A stretch of DNA of 64,000 nucleotides, taken from the NCBI GenBank assembly GCA_001768565.1, contig MEOE01000023.1, forward strand, positions 62,001-126,000. The letters are read 5' to 3'. The notes beneath the pieces are model-generated. The model was not told the origin of the DNA and did no database searches. It saw only the letters and a list, made by a program, of their open reading frames with translations. Made by a program: the position numbers and the translations under genes. The first letter of the stretch is position 1, and each line of letters starts with the position of its first letter. Of the stretch, positions 38,041 through 47,387 are shown one piece after another. Origin of the DNA: Bacteroidetes bacterium GWF2_33_16 (lineage in GTDB: Bacteria > Bacteroidota > Bacteroidia > Bacteroidales > UBA12077).

Positions 38041-40038
38041 ATGATAAAAAAGAGTTTTTATTCAAATCATGCTATTCCTCTATTTATTTTAGTTTTAGGG
38101 TCGGTTTTAAGATTTTACAAACTAGGTGAAATACCTTTTACCCATGATGAGTTTAGTGCGCTTTTGAGAACCCAGCATACTAGTTTTTCTAACCTGATTG
38201 AGTTCGGAGTTAAGGGCGATGGGCATCCTGCAGGCATACAAGTACTATTATACTACCTTGTTAAATGGTTCGGATTTAACAATTTTCTCGTTAAGCTTCC
38301 CTTTGTAATTTTAGGAATTTTATCAATTTTTTTAGTTTATAAAATTGCTAAAACATGGTTTAACGAAACAACTGCCCTATTGTCTGCTACATTTTTAGCA
38401 ACTCTGCAGTTTCCAATAATGTACAGTCAAATCGCACGGCCTTATATATCAGGAGTATTCTTTTGCCTGCTCTTAGTTTTTTTCTGGGACAAATATATTT
38501 TCAGATCAATAAAAAAAGTTAGCCTCTATCTTTTAGGATTTACCATTAGTGCAATACTTTGTTCTTACAATCACTATTTTAGTTTATTGTTTGTTGCCAT
38601 AATTGGCATTATCGGAGTTCTTTTTATTGATAAAAAACGTATTCTTTTTTATCTCCTTTCCGGATTAGTAATATTTATGGCTTTTATTCCTCATTTAAAA
38701 ATAACTTTAGATGCTATTTCCATTGGCGGTTTAGAATGGTTAGGAAAACCTAAAGCTTCCTTTTTGCTCGACTTTTTTAAAATGGCTTTTCATTCCTATT
38801 ACCTAATTATTTTCATTTTTATATCAATAGGAATACTCAGTTTTAGATTTCCGGATGCAACTGCTCACAACAAAAAATTTACATTCATTTCTATTCTTTT
38901 ATTTATAACGTCCTATTTAGCAGGCCATATTTATTCCGTTGTTTCGAAACCAGTTCTTCAGTTTTCTGTGCTTATTTTTTCTTTTCCTTTTTTACTGATT
39001 TTTTTGTTTTCATTTATTAAAGAGTTGTCGTTTAAATTCAATTTAATTCTTGTAATTGTCTTTAGTTCAGCAATTTCAATTTCATTAATCTTTGAGAAAA
39101 AACATTATACACACTTTTACATTTCGGGATTTTCTGAAATTCTAAAAGAAAATAATACCCAAATAAATATTTATAGTGATAATCTCACCTCCCTAATTTT
39201 ATCGAGTACAACTATTACAAAATATTATCTTGAGCATAATCCATGCTTGTATCCTCCTGAACTTAGAAAATTAATCCTGAATGAATTAAAAAACACAAAA
39301 TCAAATCAGTTTGCAATTGGAATAACCGATCAGCAGATCTTTGGCTTATTATCAGAAAATAATACTATTTCGGATCTGGAAGCGTTTATTTCAGAACTAA
39401 AATCAGATTATCTTTATTTGGGATGGGCCCACAATTTTCCTAATAAGCTATTCGAGGTAATCCCTATTTATTATCCGTATTTAATCGAGCAGAAAGGTTT
39501 TTTTAATTCGGAAACCTATTTATTCTCAAGAAACAAAGGAGATTCAGTCAGGGCTTATAAACCATACTTTAATTCAATTAATAATTTTTCTGATAAATCA
39601 ACAAAATATTGGAGCTCTTCAGAAAATCTTTCCCCTACCAATTATTGTTCTGAATCAATATCAGAATACATTGATAAGAATACCGAATTTAGCAGTGTTT
39701 TTTCTTCAGATTTTAAGGATATTATTAAAAATCCCTCTGATCATATTTTTATATCTGTAAATATATATACAACAAGACCTGATATCTCTGCCCTTTTAGT
39801 TTGTAGTGTTGAAAAAAACAATAAACCAATTCAATGGAATGCCTCGCCATTATTAAACTTCTGTAATTCTGAAAATACCTGGCAGAAGGTAAATTTAAAT
39901 GTTCAGTTGCACGATGTTCGGTTTCTATGGAACAAGAAAATTAAAATATACATCTGGAATCCGAATAATGATGAGTTTTATATTGATGATTTCTCGGTAA
40001 ATGTATACTCAGGCAATAAGAATAGATATTCGTATTAA
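38041..40038 (+). CDS. Glycosyltransferase family 39-like membrane protein
   Basis: The 665-residue protein has about ten to twelve transmembrane helices up to residue 345 and a C-terminal soluble extracytoplasmic region of about 300 residues. The first extracytoplasmic loop contains THDEFSALL (Asp36-Glu37), the acidic pair of GT39/ArnT/PMT-type enzymes that use polyprenyl-phosphate sugars, and GDGHPAGIQVLL as in the dolichyl-mannosyltransferase group. Donor and acceptor are not evident. Its neighbours are metabolic and do not indicate a pathway; it is probably a single-gene unit with the upstream gap of 248 bp. Confidence 0.85.
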   Translation: MIKKSFYSNHAIPLFILVLGSVLRFYKLGEIPFTHDEFSALLRTQHTSFSNLIEFGVKGDGHPAGIQVLLYYLVKWFGFNNFLVKLPFVILGILSIFLVYKIAKTWFNETTALLSATFLATLQFPIMYSQIARPYISGVFFCLLLVFFWDKYIFRSIKKVSLYLLGFTISAILCSYNHYFSLLFVAIIGIIGVLFIDKKRILFYLLSGLVIFMAFIPHLKITLDAISIGGLEWLGKPKASFLLDFFKMAFHSYYLIIFIFISIGILSFRFPDATAHNKKFTFISILLFITSYLAGHIYSVVSKPVLQFSVLIFSFPFLLIFLFSFIKELSFKFNLILVIVFSSAISISLIFEKKHYTHFYISGFSEILKENNTQINIYSDNLTSLILSSTTITKYYLEHNPCLYPPELRKLILNELKNTKSNQFAIGITDQQIFGLLSENNTISDLEAFISELKSDYLYLGWAHNFPNKLFEVIPIYYPYLIEQKGFFNSETYLFSRNKGDSVRAYKPYFNSINNFSDKSTKYWSSSENLSPTNYCSESISEYIDKNTEFSSVFSSDFKDIIKNPSDHIFISVNIYTTRPDISALLVCSVEKNNKPIQWNASPLLNFCNSENTWQKVNLNVQLHDVRFLWNKKIKIYIWNPNNDEFYIDDFSVNVYSGNKNRYSY

Positions 40039-40045
40039 AAAGAAA

Positions 40046-40070
40046 TGCCCGACAAATATATCGCCGGGCA
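40046..40070. terminator. Terminator between GT39 and malic enzyme genes
   Basis: TGCCCG (40046-40051) pairs with CGGGCA (40065-40070). On the minus strand the hairpin is followed by TTTCTTTTTAA, so it best serves the malic enzyme gene; it also lies 8 bp after the GT39 stop. Confidence 0.7.
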
Positions 40071-40091
40071 CATGTCTCTGGTTTATACTAT

Positions 40092-41549
40092 TTATTTTTT
40101 CACTGCATCCACTGCAATTTTTAGTGCATCTTCAAGAATTTTAACATCAGGGCGCTCAATTAGATTATTTACCATCATCATATCAATGGTATCGCGGGTA
40201 ATTTTAATATCATTGAGTGTTTTTTTCACTACAGAAGCATGATCCATTTTAATGCGTGCTACTCCATTTTTAATAGCTTCCATTGCAACATCAGCTGCTT
40301 CATAAGCAAACATTTCTGTCTCATCCATTTTAGGCATTATATAATCAGGATTGATTCCCTTTTTCTGAGCATAATTTGCCATTGAATAAGCAGCAGTAAT
40401 TGCCATTTCGTCGGTAATTTTACGTGCACGAACAAGTAAAGCTCCTTTTAAAATGCCTGGAAATCCCAACGAGTTATTTACCTGATTTGGGAAATCTCCG
40501 CGACCGGTTGCTACAATATAAGCTCCAGCTTCTTTAGCTGCATAAGGATAAATCTCGGGAACAGGATTTGCACATGCAAACACAATTGGTTTTGAACCCA
40601 TTGCCTTAATCCAGGAAGGCTTAACAACATCAGGGCCTGGTTGACTAACAGCAATTAAAACATCAGCTCCTTTGCATGCTTCCTCAACATTGTTTATCTT
40701 TTTCGGATTTGTTTTTTCGCACAATTCCCATTTTCTATAAAAACGAGTGTCGGCTTTAATATCATCGCGACCTTTATGTAAACCACCAGTAGAGTCGAAT
40801 ATAATCATCTTTTCAGGATCACCCCCAGCCTGCAATATTAACCGTGAAATTGTAGCATTGGCGGCACCAGCACCATACATAACTATTCTTACATCTTTAA
40901 TATCTTTATTAACAATACGCAGTGCATTTATTAATCCGGCAACAGTTACTGATCCAGTTCCTTGTGCATCGTCGTGCCAAACTGGAATATTACATTCCTC
41001 ACGCAAAGTATCAAGTACTTTATAGCAATTAGGTTGTGAAATGTCTTCCAGGTTAACTGCACCAACACTAGGCTCAAGCATTTTCACGAATTCAATTATT
41101 TTATCGGGATCATGTTTTCCCTGCTTGTTGTAACTATTCACACATAGTGCAATACCATCGACACCAGCCAGATATTTCATTAAATATGCTTTACCTTCCA
41201 TAACTCCAAGTCCGCCAGAAGGCGTACAATCGCCATCACCTAATACCCGGGTTGAATCAGAAACTACTGCAACAAGGTTTCCTCTGTTCGATAATTCAAA
41301 TGATGTATCATTGTCATCACGAATGGTAGTCGAAATTTTTGAAACACCAGGAGTATAATACACATTAAACCAGTTAAAACCGTAAAGCCCGGCTTTAGGT
41401 AAGGTTTGTATTTTACCGCCATAAAATTTATGACTAAGCAATGATAATTCTTTCAGAAAGATTGTTTTTGCCTTGGCAATTTGCTCTTGCGAAAAATCAT
41501 TCGGAAAAAGTTCTTCTAAATTTTTTAATGATAAATCAATTTTTGACAT
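40092..41549 (-). CDS. NAD(P)-dependent malic enzyme
   Basis: The 485-residue protein shows the malic enzyme series: YTPGVSKIS near residue 60, the malate-site VVSDSTRVLGDGDCTPSGGLG, the catalytic Lys in EGKAYLMKYLAGVD, IPVWHDDAQGTGSV, and the Rossmann loop YGAGAANATISRL. It converts malate to pyruvate and CO2 with NAD(P)H. It lacks the C-terminal phosphotransacetylase-like domain of the longer MaeB form. Unusually for this phylum, an AAGGAGGT sequence lies 5-12 bp before the ATG (41554-41561). It is a single-gene unit. Confidence 0.93.
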   Translation of the reverse strand: MSKIDLSLKNLEELFPNDFSQEQIAKAKTIFLKELSLLSHKFYGGKIQTLPKAGLYGFNWFNVYYTPGVSKISTTIRDDNDTSFELSNRGNLVAVVSDSTRVLGDGDCTPSGGLGVMEGKAYLMKYLAGVDGIALCVNSYNKQGKHDPDKIIEFVKMLEPSVGAVNLEDISQPNCYKVLDTLREECNIPVWHDDAQGTGSVTVAGLINALRIVNKDIKDVRIVMYGAGAANATISRLILQAGGDPEKMIIFDSTGGLHKGRDDIKADTRFYRKWELCEKTNPKKINNVEEACKGADVLIAVSQPGPDVVKPSWIKAMGSKPIVFACANPVPEIYPYAAKEAGAYIVATGRGDFPNQVNNSLGFPGILKGALLVRARKITDEMAITAAYSMANYAQKKGINPDYIMPKMDETEMFAYEAADVAMEAIKNGVARIKMDHASVVKKTLNDIKITRDTIDMMMVNNLIERPDVKILEDALKIAVDAVKK

Positions 41550-41553
41550 AAGA

Positions 41554-41561
41554 ACCTCCTT
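41554..41561 (-). promoter_or_regulatory. Canonical Shine-Dalgarno of the malic enzyme gene
   Basis: AAGGAGGT on the minus strand, four bases before the ATG at 41547-41549. Most starts in the window lack such a sequence. Confidence 0.75.
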
Positions 41562-41693
41562 ATTTTATTAATTATTTATTGATTATACAGGCTTATATGC
41601 AAATAAATGCATATCTAACAAATTTAAGAAATTATTCGCCGCTATGCCATTCATCTTTGTATTGATTTAACGAAATTGCATGTTATTAAACAT

Positions 41694-41725
41694 AAAAAGA
41701 GCCAGTAAAATTGCTGGCTCTTTTT
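41694..41725 (-). terminator. Terminator of pdxA
   Basis: AAAAAGAGCCAG (41694-41705) pairs perfectly with CTGGCTCTTTTT (41714-41725), 20 bp beyond the pdxA stop. Confidence 0.9.
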
Positions 41726-41745
41726 ATTGTTAAAATTTATGTGTT

Positions 41746-42801
41746 TTATTCATTATCTGAAATTTCTTGATGCTGAAGAGGGTTCTTTGAAATCTCTAAA
41801 TACTCTGTACGATTTCTAAAAATATCACAAGCAAGGTATATAGCATTTCGGAATGAATCTTCTGAAGCTTGATTTAAACCAGCTAATTCATAAGCAGTTC
41901 CATGACCAGGAGATGTTCTTATAATACTTAGTCCGGCAGTATAGTTAACACCTGTTCCGAATGCAAGTGCTTTAAATGGCACTAAACCCTGATCGTGATA
42001 CATTGCAAGAATAGCATCAAATTTTTTGAAACTATCACTTCCAAAAAAACCATCAGCCGGATAAGGTCCAAAAGCCATAATTTTTTCATATTTTGCTTTT
42101 TCAATTGCAGGAATTATAATATCCACTTCTTCTCTACCCAACAAGCTATTATCACCAGCATGCGGATTAAGTCCTAATACTGCAATTTTGGGTTTGCGAA
42201 TTCTAAAATCCTGAATCAGACTTTTATTCATTATTCTTAATTTCTTAAGAATCGAATCTTCTGTAATTGCCTGCGGAACCTGACTTATAGGAATATGGCC
42301 TGTAACAACACCAACCTTAAGATTCTCACTTATCATAAGCATTAACGAGTCATTGGCTCCAAATTCTTTTGTAAGATATTCGGTATGGCCAGGAAATTTA
42401 AATTCTTCTGATTGAATATTATCTTTATTAATTGGACCTGTAACAAGAACATCTAATTTTTTATCTCTCAAATCTTTAACTGCTGTCTGTAAAGAAAGAT
42501 AAGATGCCTCACCAGCAATTTGAGTAGATTTACCTAATTCAACGCGAATATTATCATCGAGACAATTTACAATATTTGCTCGTTTCACATTAGCCTCATC
42601 GGCACCTCTAACATTATTAAAACTAAAATTAGCAATGTTTAACGCTTTACGATGATAAGCAGCAACTTTGGCTGATCCATAAACCACTGGCACAGAGAAA
42701 TCGTACATTCGAGGATCCATTAGAGCTTTTATAATTACCTCGTAACTAATTCCGTTTATGTCGCCCTGCGATATTCCAACAACTATTTTATCCTGAATCA
42801 T
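41746..42801 (-). CDS. pdxA: 4-hydroxythreonine-4-phosphate dehydrogenase
   Basis: The 351-residue protein begins VGISQGDINGISYEVIIKAL and contains TGPINKDN, GHTEYL, the metal-binding AVLGLNPHAGD near residue 215, and AMYHDQGLVPFKALAFG near 268, which are the defining PdxA motifs. It oxidises 4-phosphohydroxy-L-threonine in the DXP-dependent vitamin B6 pathway and requires a divalent metal. It is transcribed alone with a strong terminator. The DXP-dependent route is also consistent with dxr being encoded in the window, although Dxr belongs to the isoprenoid branch. Confidence 0.96.
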   Translation of the reverse strand: MIQDKIVVGISQGDINGISYEVIIKALMDPRMYDFSVPVVYGSAKVAAYHRKALNIANFSFNNVRGADEANVKRANIVNCLDDNIRVELGKSTQIAGEASYLSLQTAVKDLRDKKLDVLVTGPINKDNIQSEEFKFPGHTEYLTKEFGANDSLMLMISENLKVGVVTGHIPISQVPQAITEDSILKKLRIMNKSLIQDFRIRKPKIAVLGLNPHAGDNSLLGREEVDIIIPAIEKAKYEKIMAFGPYPADGFFGSDSFKKFDAILAMYHDQGLVPFKALAFGTGVNYTAGLSIIRTSPGHGTAYELAGLNQASEDSFRNAIYLACDIFRNRTEYLEISKNPLQHQEISDNE

Positions 42802-42920
42802 ATATAATTTTTTATCTGTCGATTAATAAACAAAATCTTTTTATTGAAACAAAAGTAACTAAAAAATGGATTATTTCATCACAATCAACTTAATGCTGTT
42901 TTAATAACCTTTAAAATAAT

Positions 42921-43008
42921 GGGCTAAAGCCCTATTGTATCCGAATCTTTTTAACCTCAGGCCTAAGACTGGGGTTATTGTTAATCCTCATAATTGGACT
43001 TTAGTCCA
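42921..43008. repeat. Cluster of three short palindromes (REP-like)
   Basis: Three hairpins follow one another: GGGCTAAAGCCC (42921-42932), AACCTCAG/CTGGGGTT around an eight-base loop (42953-42976), and TGGACTTTAGTCCA (42995-43008). They lie in the 326-bp gap between the divergent pdxA and mqnC genes. Elements of this look are common between genes in Bacteroidota and resemble REP sequences mobilised by REP-associated tyrosine transposases; no such transposase is in the window. Apart from a possible -7 box near 43102 I see nothing else in this gap. Confidence 0.65.
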
Positions 43009-43101
43009 GTTTTAAAAGCAGTATTCATTAATCCTTTTCATAAAACTTAAAGTTGATTAGGAACACTCCAAATTATATTAACAATTGCTAAACTTAATTG
43101 T

Positions 43102-43109
43102 TATTTTTG
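43102..43109 (+). promoter_or_regulatory. Possible -7 box of mqnC
   Basis: TATTTTTG fits the TAnnTTTG consensus and ends 18 bp before the mqnC ATG. A TTG occurs only 14 bp upstream, closer than the usual -33 spacing. Confidence 0.4.
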
Positions 43110-43127
43110 CATAACAATTAATAATAA

Positions 43128-44225
43128 ATGAGTTTAAAAACGATATATAAAAAAGCTTTAACGCTTGACTTTCTTTCAGCTGAAGAGGGTTTAGAATTAT
43201 ACGAAAATGCTCCTTTAGAGGAATTAGTATTTTTGGGCAATGAATTACGTCAAATTCACAATCAAGGGAATATAGTTACTTGGCAAATTGATAGAAATGT
43301 AAATATTACTAATGCCTGTATTTCTCAGTGTAAATTTTGTAATTTTTATAATAAACCAAATGACAAAGGTGTTTACATTACAACAATCGAAGAATACAGA
43401 AAGAAAATAGAACAGCTTTTTAAATTTGGAGGAAATCAATTGCTATTGCAGGGAGGATTGCATCCTAAGCTGGGATTATCATTTTATTCTGATCTTTTTA
43501 AGCAATTAAAATCGTATTACCCAAACTTAAAATTGCATGCCTTAGGACCACCAGAAATAGTTCATATAGCAAGATTAGAGAAAAAATCAACCAAACACAT
43601 TCTTGAATCTCTTATTTCTGCTGGCCTTGATAGCTTGCCTGGTGCAGGGGCAGAAATTCTATGCGACAGGGTGAGAAAAAGTATTTCACCTGCCAAAGCA
43701 AGCACACAGCAATGGCTAGATGTTATGCGCGAAGCGCATAAATTAAATCTTGTAACATCGGCCACTATGATGTTTGGGCACATAGAAACACATATGGAAA
43801 GAATCGAACATTTAATTGCAATCCGAACTGTTCAATCAGAAAAACCTCTTAACGCACCTGGCTTTCTGGCTTTTATTCCATGGCCTTTTCAGGATAAAAA
43901 TACTCTCTTACAAACGCAACTCGGAATTACAAATTCTGTAAGTTCACAGGAATATATTCGTACAATTGCAATAAGTCGCATAATGTTGCCTAACATCCAA
44001 AATATTCAGGCCTCATGGTTAACCGTTGGTAAAGATATTGCACAAATATGTCTTCATTCAGGAGCAAATGACTTTGGCTCTATCATGATTGAAGAAAATG
44101 TGGTTTCGGCTGCAGGAGCAAGTTTTACATTTGATGCAGAAGGAATTCAGGCAGCTATTCGAGAAGCAGGATTTATGCCAAGACTAAGAAATCAGAGATA
44201 CGAGTTTATAGATTATCAACAGTAA
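43128..44225 (+). CDS. mqnC: Cyclic dehypoxanthinyl futalosine synthase
   Basis: The 365-residue radical-SAM enzyme has the iron-sulfur motif CISQCKFC (Cys64, Cys68, Cys71), followed by GGNQLLLQGGLHP, DSLPGAGAEIL and the late GANDFGSIMIEENVVSAAG that is characteristic of MqnC. It cyclises dehypoxanthine futalosine in the futalosine pathway to menaquinone. MqnE is the closest relative but differs at the end motif. The rest of the pathway is not in the window. It is monocistronic and stops 8 bp before the converging minus-strand gene. Confidence 0.93.
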   Translation: MSLKTIYKKALTLDFLSAEEGLELYENAPLEELVFLGNELRQIHNQGNIVTWQIDRNVNITNACISQCKFCNFYNKPNDKGVYITTIEEYRKKIEQLFKFGGNQLLLQGGLHPKLGLSFYSDLFKQLKSYYPNLKLHALGPPEIVHIARLEKKSTKHILESLISAGLDSLPGAGAEILCDRVRKSISPAKASTQQWLDVMREAHKLNLVTSATMMFGHIETHMERIEHLIAIRTVQSEKPLNAPGFLAFIPWPFQDKNTLLQTQLGITNSVSSQEYIRTIAISRIMLPNIQNIQASWLTVGKDIAQICLHSGANDFGSIMIEENVVSAAGASFTFDAEGIQAAIREAGFMPRLRNQRYEFIDYQQ

Positions 44226-44233
44226 GAAAGTAT

Positions 44234-44605
44234 TTACTGTCCTTTTTCTTTAAAATATTCTCTGATTAACACTTTCTTTAATTCACGTTCAAGAATTTTA
44301 TGGGTAATTAGCTCTGAAATACTAGGAAACTGTAAATCTGAATTGGTCCGGGTTAGTTCTTTTTCGTTCAGATCAATTTGATAAAGTAACGATTTTAATT
44401 TTTCATAGTTGGTAGTAAGCAGGTTTTCAACATGAACACTTAATTGCTGAAAAAGCTCATGATAAGCAAAATTGACATTCCCTGAAAAGTCAACTTGCAT
44501 ACCAAACATAGCAAAATCTTTTTTTACCTGTTGCGCTGTTAGCAGAACAAATTTCTCTTCGCGTTTAGATCGCTCAAGCTCGCTTCTACTAATAAGTTCA
44601 CTCAT
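44234..44605 (-). CDS. Small conserved protein of unknown function
   Basis: The 123-residue protein is helical with no signal peptide (for example LFQQLSVHVENLLTTNYEKL). I do not recognise the family. Its ATG overlaps the stop of the DUF4837 gene by one base (TAATG), so it is translationally coupled as the last gene of the envelope operon, and it converges on mqnC. Helical, charged character would suit a cytoplasmic adaptor, but nothing specific can be said. Confidence 0.65.
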   Translation of the reverse strand: MSELISRSELERSKREEKFVLLTAQQVKKDFAMFGMQVDFSGNVNFAYHELFQQLSVHVENLLTTNYEKLKSLLYQIDLNEKELTRTNSDLQFPSISELITHKILERELKKVLIREYFKEKGQ

Positions 44606-45585
44606 TACACTAATTTAATACTATGCAAAATGGCTTCTAGCTGACGAATATAATCACGTTTCTTGAATTGTGGAGCATATACAAATCCATCGACATGTAT
44701 TACCCTATTATTTTTAACATCATCAATAACAAATGTAATAAATGGGCCACCCATAAAATCACCTTCAACACGCCATAAACCTCTTAATTCGATAACCTTT
44801 ATATTATTAACCTCGATCTCGCGACGAAAAGGTTCCATTTCAGACTCAATAGTCATATATGAATTGGCATTTGGACCAGCTACAAATTGTTTTGTAAATT
44901 CATTTCTTTTAGCTACCAGGTATGGTGTTGTAAGATCAACTTGAGGTCGTTTATAAGTAAATACCAAAACACTCTGTGTAGTTGTAGGACTATCACTTGC
45001 AACCCAAACAAAATCTGTGGTATCCATATCAACAGCATATCCTTTTGGAAAGCTTATTTCTATATTGAATTTATCCACTATTTTATCAGTCACTTTCTTC
45101 TCCTGATATTTTATATAATTCTTCGCATACCTGCTCGTTTCCATTTTTAAAAGTCGGTCAACAATAAGTTCTCCTTTATCAGCAATAAGGCTTTCCAAAG
45201 CAGCATTGTTGGGAGCAAGAATATTGATAACCATTTGTGGTTTAGCATACAAATCCTTTTGTATAATCATTTTAGGCTCTTTATACTCATCGCTAACTCT
45301 AACAATTAATACATTACGGTGCGTTTTAAAAATACTTGTGAATGCCTGATAAGGAATTTGAATTAAATCAAAAAGTGGCTCAGGCTGAGGTAGGCCAGGA
45401 TAATCTCTAACCAGATGCCTTTTAAACTCTTTACCAATATTGGAACTATATAAATCGTTATCTAAAACCAGAATAACCTCACCTGCTTTACCTGTAACAT
45501 TTGGCAACATGGGAGATCTTGCATCATTCTTACATGAAGAAGCAATAGTAAGTGCAATAACAAAAAGCACTGTGAATTTTTTCAT
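44605..45585 (-). CDS. DUF4837-family lipoprotein
   Basis: The 326-residue protein has a lipobox ending at Cys18 (IASSC) and the mature start KNDARSPMLPNVTGKAGEVI, followed by VLVVRV-like strands and RRDVIVVEN-like late segments (here VIELRGLWRVEGDFMGGPF). This layout matches DUF4837, a Bacteroidota lipoprotein family of unknown function. It is 17 bp downstream of the LysM transglycosylase gene and one base overlapping with the next, so it is part of the same operon. An envelope role is inferred from context. Confidence 0.8.
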   Translation of the reverse strand: MKKFTVLFVIALTIASSCKNDARSPMLPNVTGKAGEVILVLDNDLYSSNIGKEFKRHLVRDYPGLPQPEPLFDLIQIPYQAFTSIFKTHRNVLIVRVSDEYKEPKMIIQKDLYAKPQMVINILAPNNAALESLIADKGELIVDRLLKMETSRYAKNYIKYQEKKVTDKIVDKFNIEISFPKGYAVDMDTTDFVWVASDSPTTTQSVLVFTYKRPQVDLTTPYLVAKRNEFTKQFVAGPNANSYMTIESEMEPFRREIEVNNIKVIELRGLWRVEGDFMGGPFITFVIDDVKNNRVIHVDGFVYAPQFKKRDYIRQLEAILHSIKLV

Positions 45586-45602
45586 AGCCCGACAATTATT
45601 AG

Positions 45603-47012
45603 TTAATTATTAAGGTATATTTTTAGTTTGGCTCCTGGTTTTAAATCAGAGTCATTTACAATATTATTCTCTTCTTTTAATTCAGATATTGATCTGCAAT
45701 TAAACTTAGAAGCAATACTCCAAACTGTATCACCCTTTTGTACTGTATAATAAATATAACGATCAGTTGAATCTCTTTGTTGTTTTGGGATGAGTTTTTC
45801 TTCCTCAATAGCATTGGCCATAGCAGGACTAACCCAAATATCTAATTTTTGCCCAACATTTAGGTCGTTTGTTGGTAAACTATTCCATATTCTAATATCA
45901 TCAATTGTACAGTTGTATTTAATAGCAATTTTATGAAAATATTCACCTTTGGCAACCTCATGCACAATTTTAATTTTTCCATTAATTGCACCTGCATCTG
46001 CCGAAACATCAATATAACTTTGTTTTGAAACAGTCTCGTCGAAAATTGCCGATTCGTTTTTTATAAATGATTTTATTTTATTCTTTGGTAATACAACTAC
46101 TGCTCCATTCTTTTGCTTTGGAATATAATCGAGGCGATACGATGGATTTAAAAATTGTAACGTTTCAACCGGAACTTGAATTATTTCTGAAATCCTGTTA
46201 AAAGAAGCAGCCTTATTTATTACGACTGTATCAACATCAATATAAATATAATCCGGTCGAATAGGCTCAATATTATGGTCTTTGTAATGATTCATTGCAT
46301 AATTTACAGCTATAAATGCAGGTACATAGCCTTTGGTTTGATCAGGTAAAAAAGGCTGAATATCCCAAAAACTAGTTTTTCCTCCAGATCGTTCAATGGC
46401 GTTTCTAACAACACCCGGACCTCCATTATAAGCAGCCAAAGCGAGTTGCCAGTTATTATATATTCTATAAAGATATTGAAGGTAACTACATGCCGCCTCA
46501 GTTGATTTCAAAGGATCGCAACGTTCGTCAACATAGGAATTAACTTCCAGATCGAACATAGTGCTTGTATTTATTTTAAATTGCCACAAACCAACAGCTG
46601 CCGATGAAGATATGGCTCGAGGATCAAGTGCAGACTCAACGATTGCAAGATATTTTAGTTCTAATGGAAGATTATATTTATCTAAGGCTTCTTCAAAAAT
46701 GGGGAAATAGTATTCAGCTAATCCAATTATTTTAGCAAGATGATCGCGGCGTTCAATAGTATAAACATCGATATAACGACGAACCCTGTCGTTATACTCT
46801 AATTCAATTGGTGTAAGATTATTTAGTTCGGCTATCCGGTATTCGTAAACCAAATCAGGAAAAATAGGAATAGAATCTTTTTTCATTTTCTTTTCCTCAG
46901 AATTGTATTGTTTTGGCTTTTCGTCTAAATTAGAATTGGCTTTTGAAATCTCCAATGAAAAAACAACTATCAATCCCAATAAAATCAATCTTATAAACAA
47001 TCTCCTGCGCAT
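45603..47012 (-). CDS. MltD-like lytic transglycosylase with two LysM domains
   Basis: The 469-residue protein has a signal anchor (about 8-21), an SLT transglycosylase domain (about 100-260) with the catalytic Glu126 in LAIVESALDP, AVGLWQF, and AAYNGGPGVVRNAI, and then two LysM modules (about 350-395 with KGEYFHKIAIKYNCTIDDI, and 422-467 with KGDTVWSIASKFNCRSISEL). It cleaves peptidoglycan with formation of anhydromuropeptides and is held to the wall by LysM. It follows tatA after a terminator, so it may have its own promoter, and leads into DUF4837. Confidence 0.93.
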   Translation of the reverse strand: MRRRLFIRLILLGLIVVFSLEISKANSNLDEKPKQYNSEEKKMKKDSIPIFPDLVYEYRIAELNNLTPIELEYNDRVRRYIDVYTIERRDHLAKIIGLAEYYFPIFEEALDKYNLPLELKYLAIVESALDPRAISSSAAVGLWQFKINTSTMFDLEVNSYVDERCDPLKSTEAACSYLQYLYRIYNNWQLALAAYNGGPGVVRNAIERSGGKTSFWDIQPFLPDQTKGYVPAFIAVNYAMNHYKDHNIEPIRPDYIYIDVDTVVINKAASFNRISEIIQVPVETLQFLNPSYRLDYIPKQKNGAVVVLPKNKIKSFIKNESAIFDETVSKQSYIDVSADAGAINGKIKIVHEVAKGEYFHKIAIKYNCTIDDIRIWNSLPTNDLNVGQKLDIWVSPAMANAIEEEKLIPKQQRDSTDRYIYYTVQKGDTVWSIASKFNCRSISELKEENNIVNDSDLKPGAKLKIYLNN

Positions 47013-47090
47013 AATCTATATTATTTTCGAACTAAAATTAATGGAGTAAAAATAACATTTAAAAGATATTTACCTAAAAAAATTAATACA

Positions 47091-47129
47091 AAAACCTGCT
47101 TTGTGTTATTGAACGCATAAGCAGGTTTT
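47091..47129 (-). terminator. Terminator after tatA
   Basis: AAAACCTGCTT (47091-47101) pairs with AAGCAGGTTTT (47119-47129), 20 bp beyond the tatA stop on the minus strand, with T residues after the stem. Confidence 0.85.
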
Positions 47130-47148
47130 AATTATTTATTTACTGTTT

Positions 47149-47340
47149 TTATTTCTTATCTTTTAATTCTTCGTTCTCAGGATCATCATGAGATGCCTTT
47201 TTAAATTCTTTAATTCCTTGCCCTAGTCCTTTCATCAGTTCAGGAATTTTTCTGCCACCAAAAAGCACCAGCAAAACTGCAACAATAGCAATTATTTCCC
47301 AAGCACCAAACATTCCAAGAATAACGAGTAAGTTTTCCAT
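47149..47340 (-). CDS. tatA: Twin-arginine translocase subunit TatA/E
   Basis: The 63-residue protein has one N-terminal helix (about 5-27), the FGGRKIPELMKGLGQGIKEF hinge and amphipathic helix with the FG pair at 27-28, and a charged tail. It forms the pore of the Tat system for folded proteins in the inner membrane. tatC is not in the window. It is the last of four genes (M23, dxr, rseP, tatA) before a terminator. TatA versus TatE cannot be told apart by sequence at this length. Confidence 0.93.
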   Translation of the reverse strand: MENLLVILGMFGAWEIIAIVAVLLVLFGGRKIPELMKGLGQGIKEFKKASHDDPENEELKDKK

Positions 47341-47387
47341 AATCAGTTATATTAATTATTTATACAAATTTATAAAAATTTAAATAA

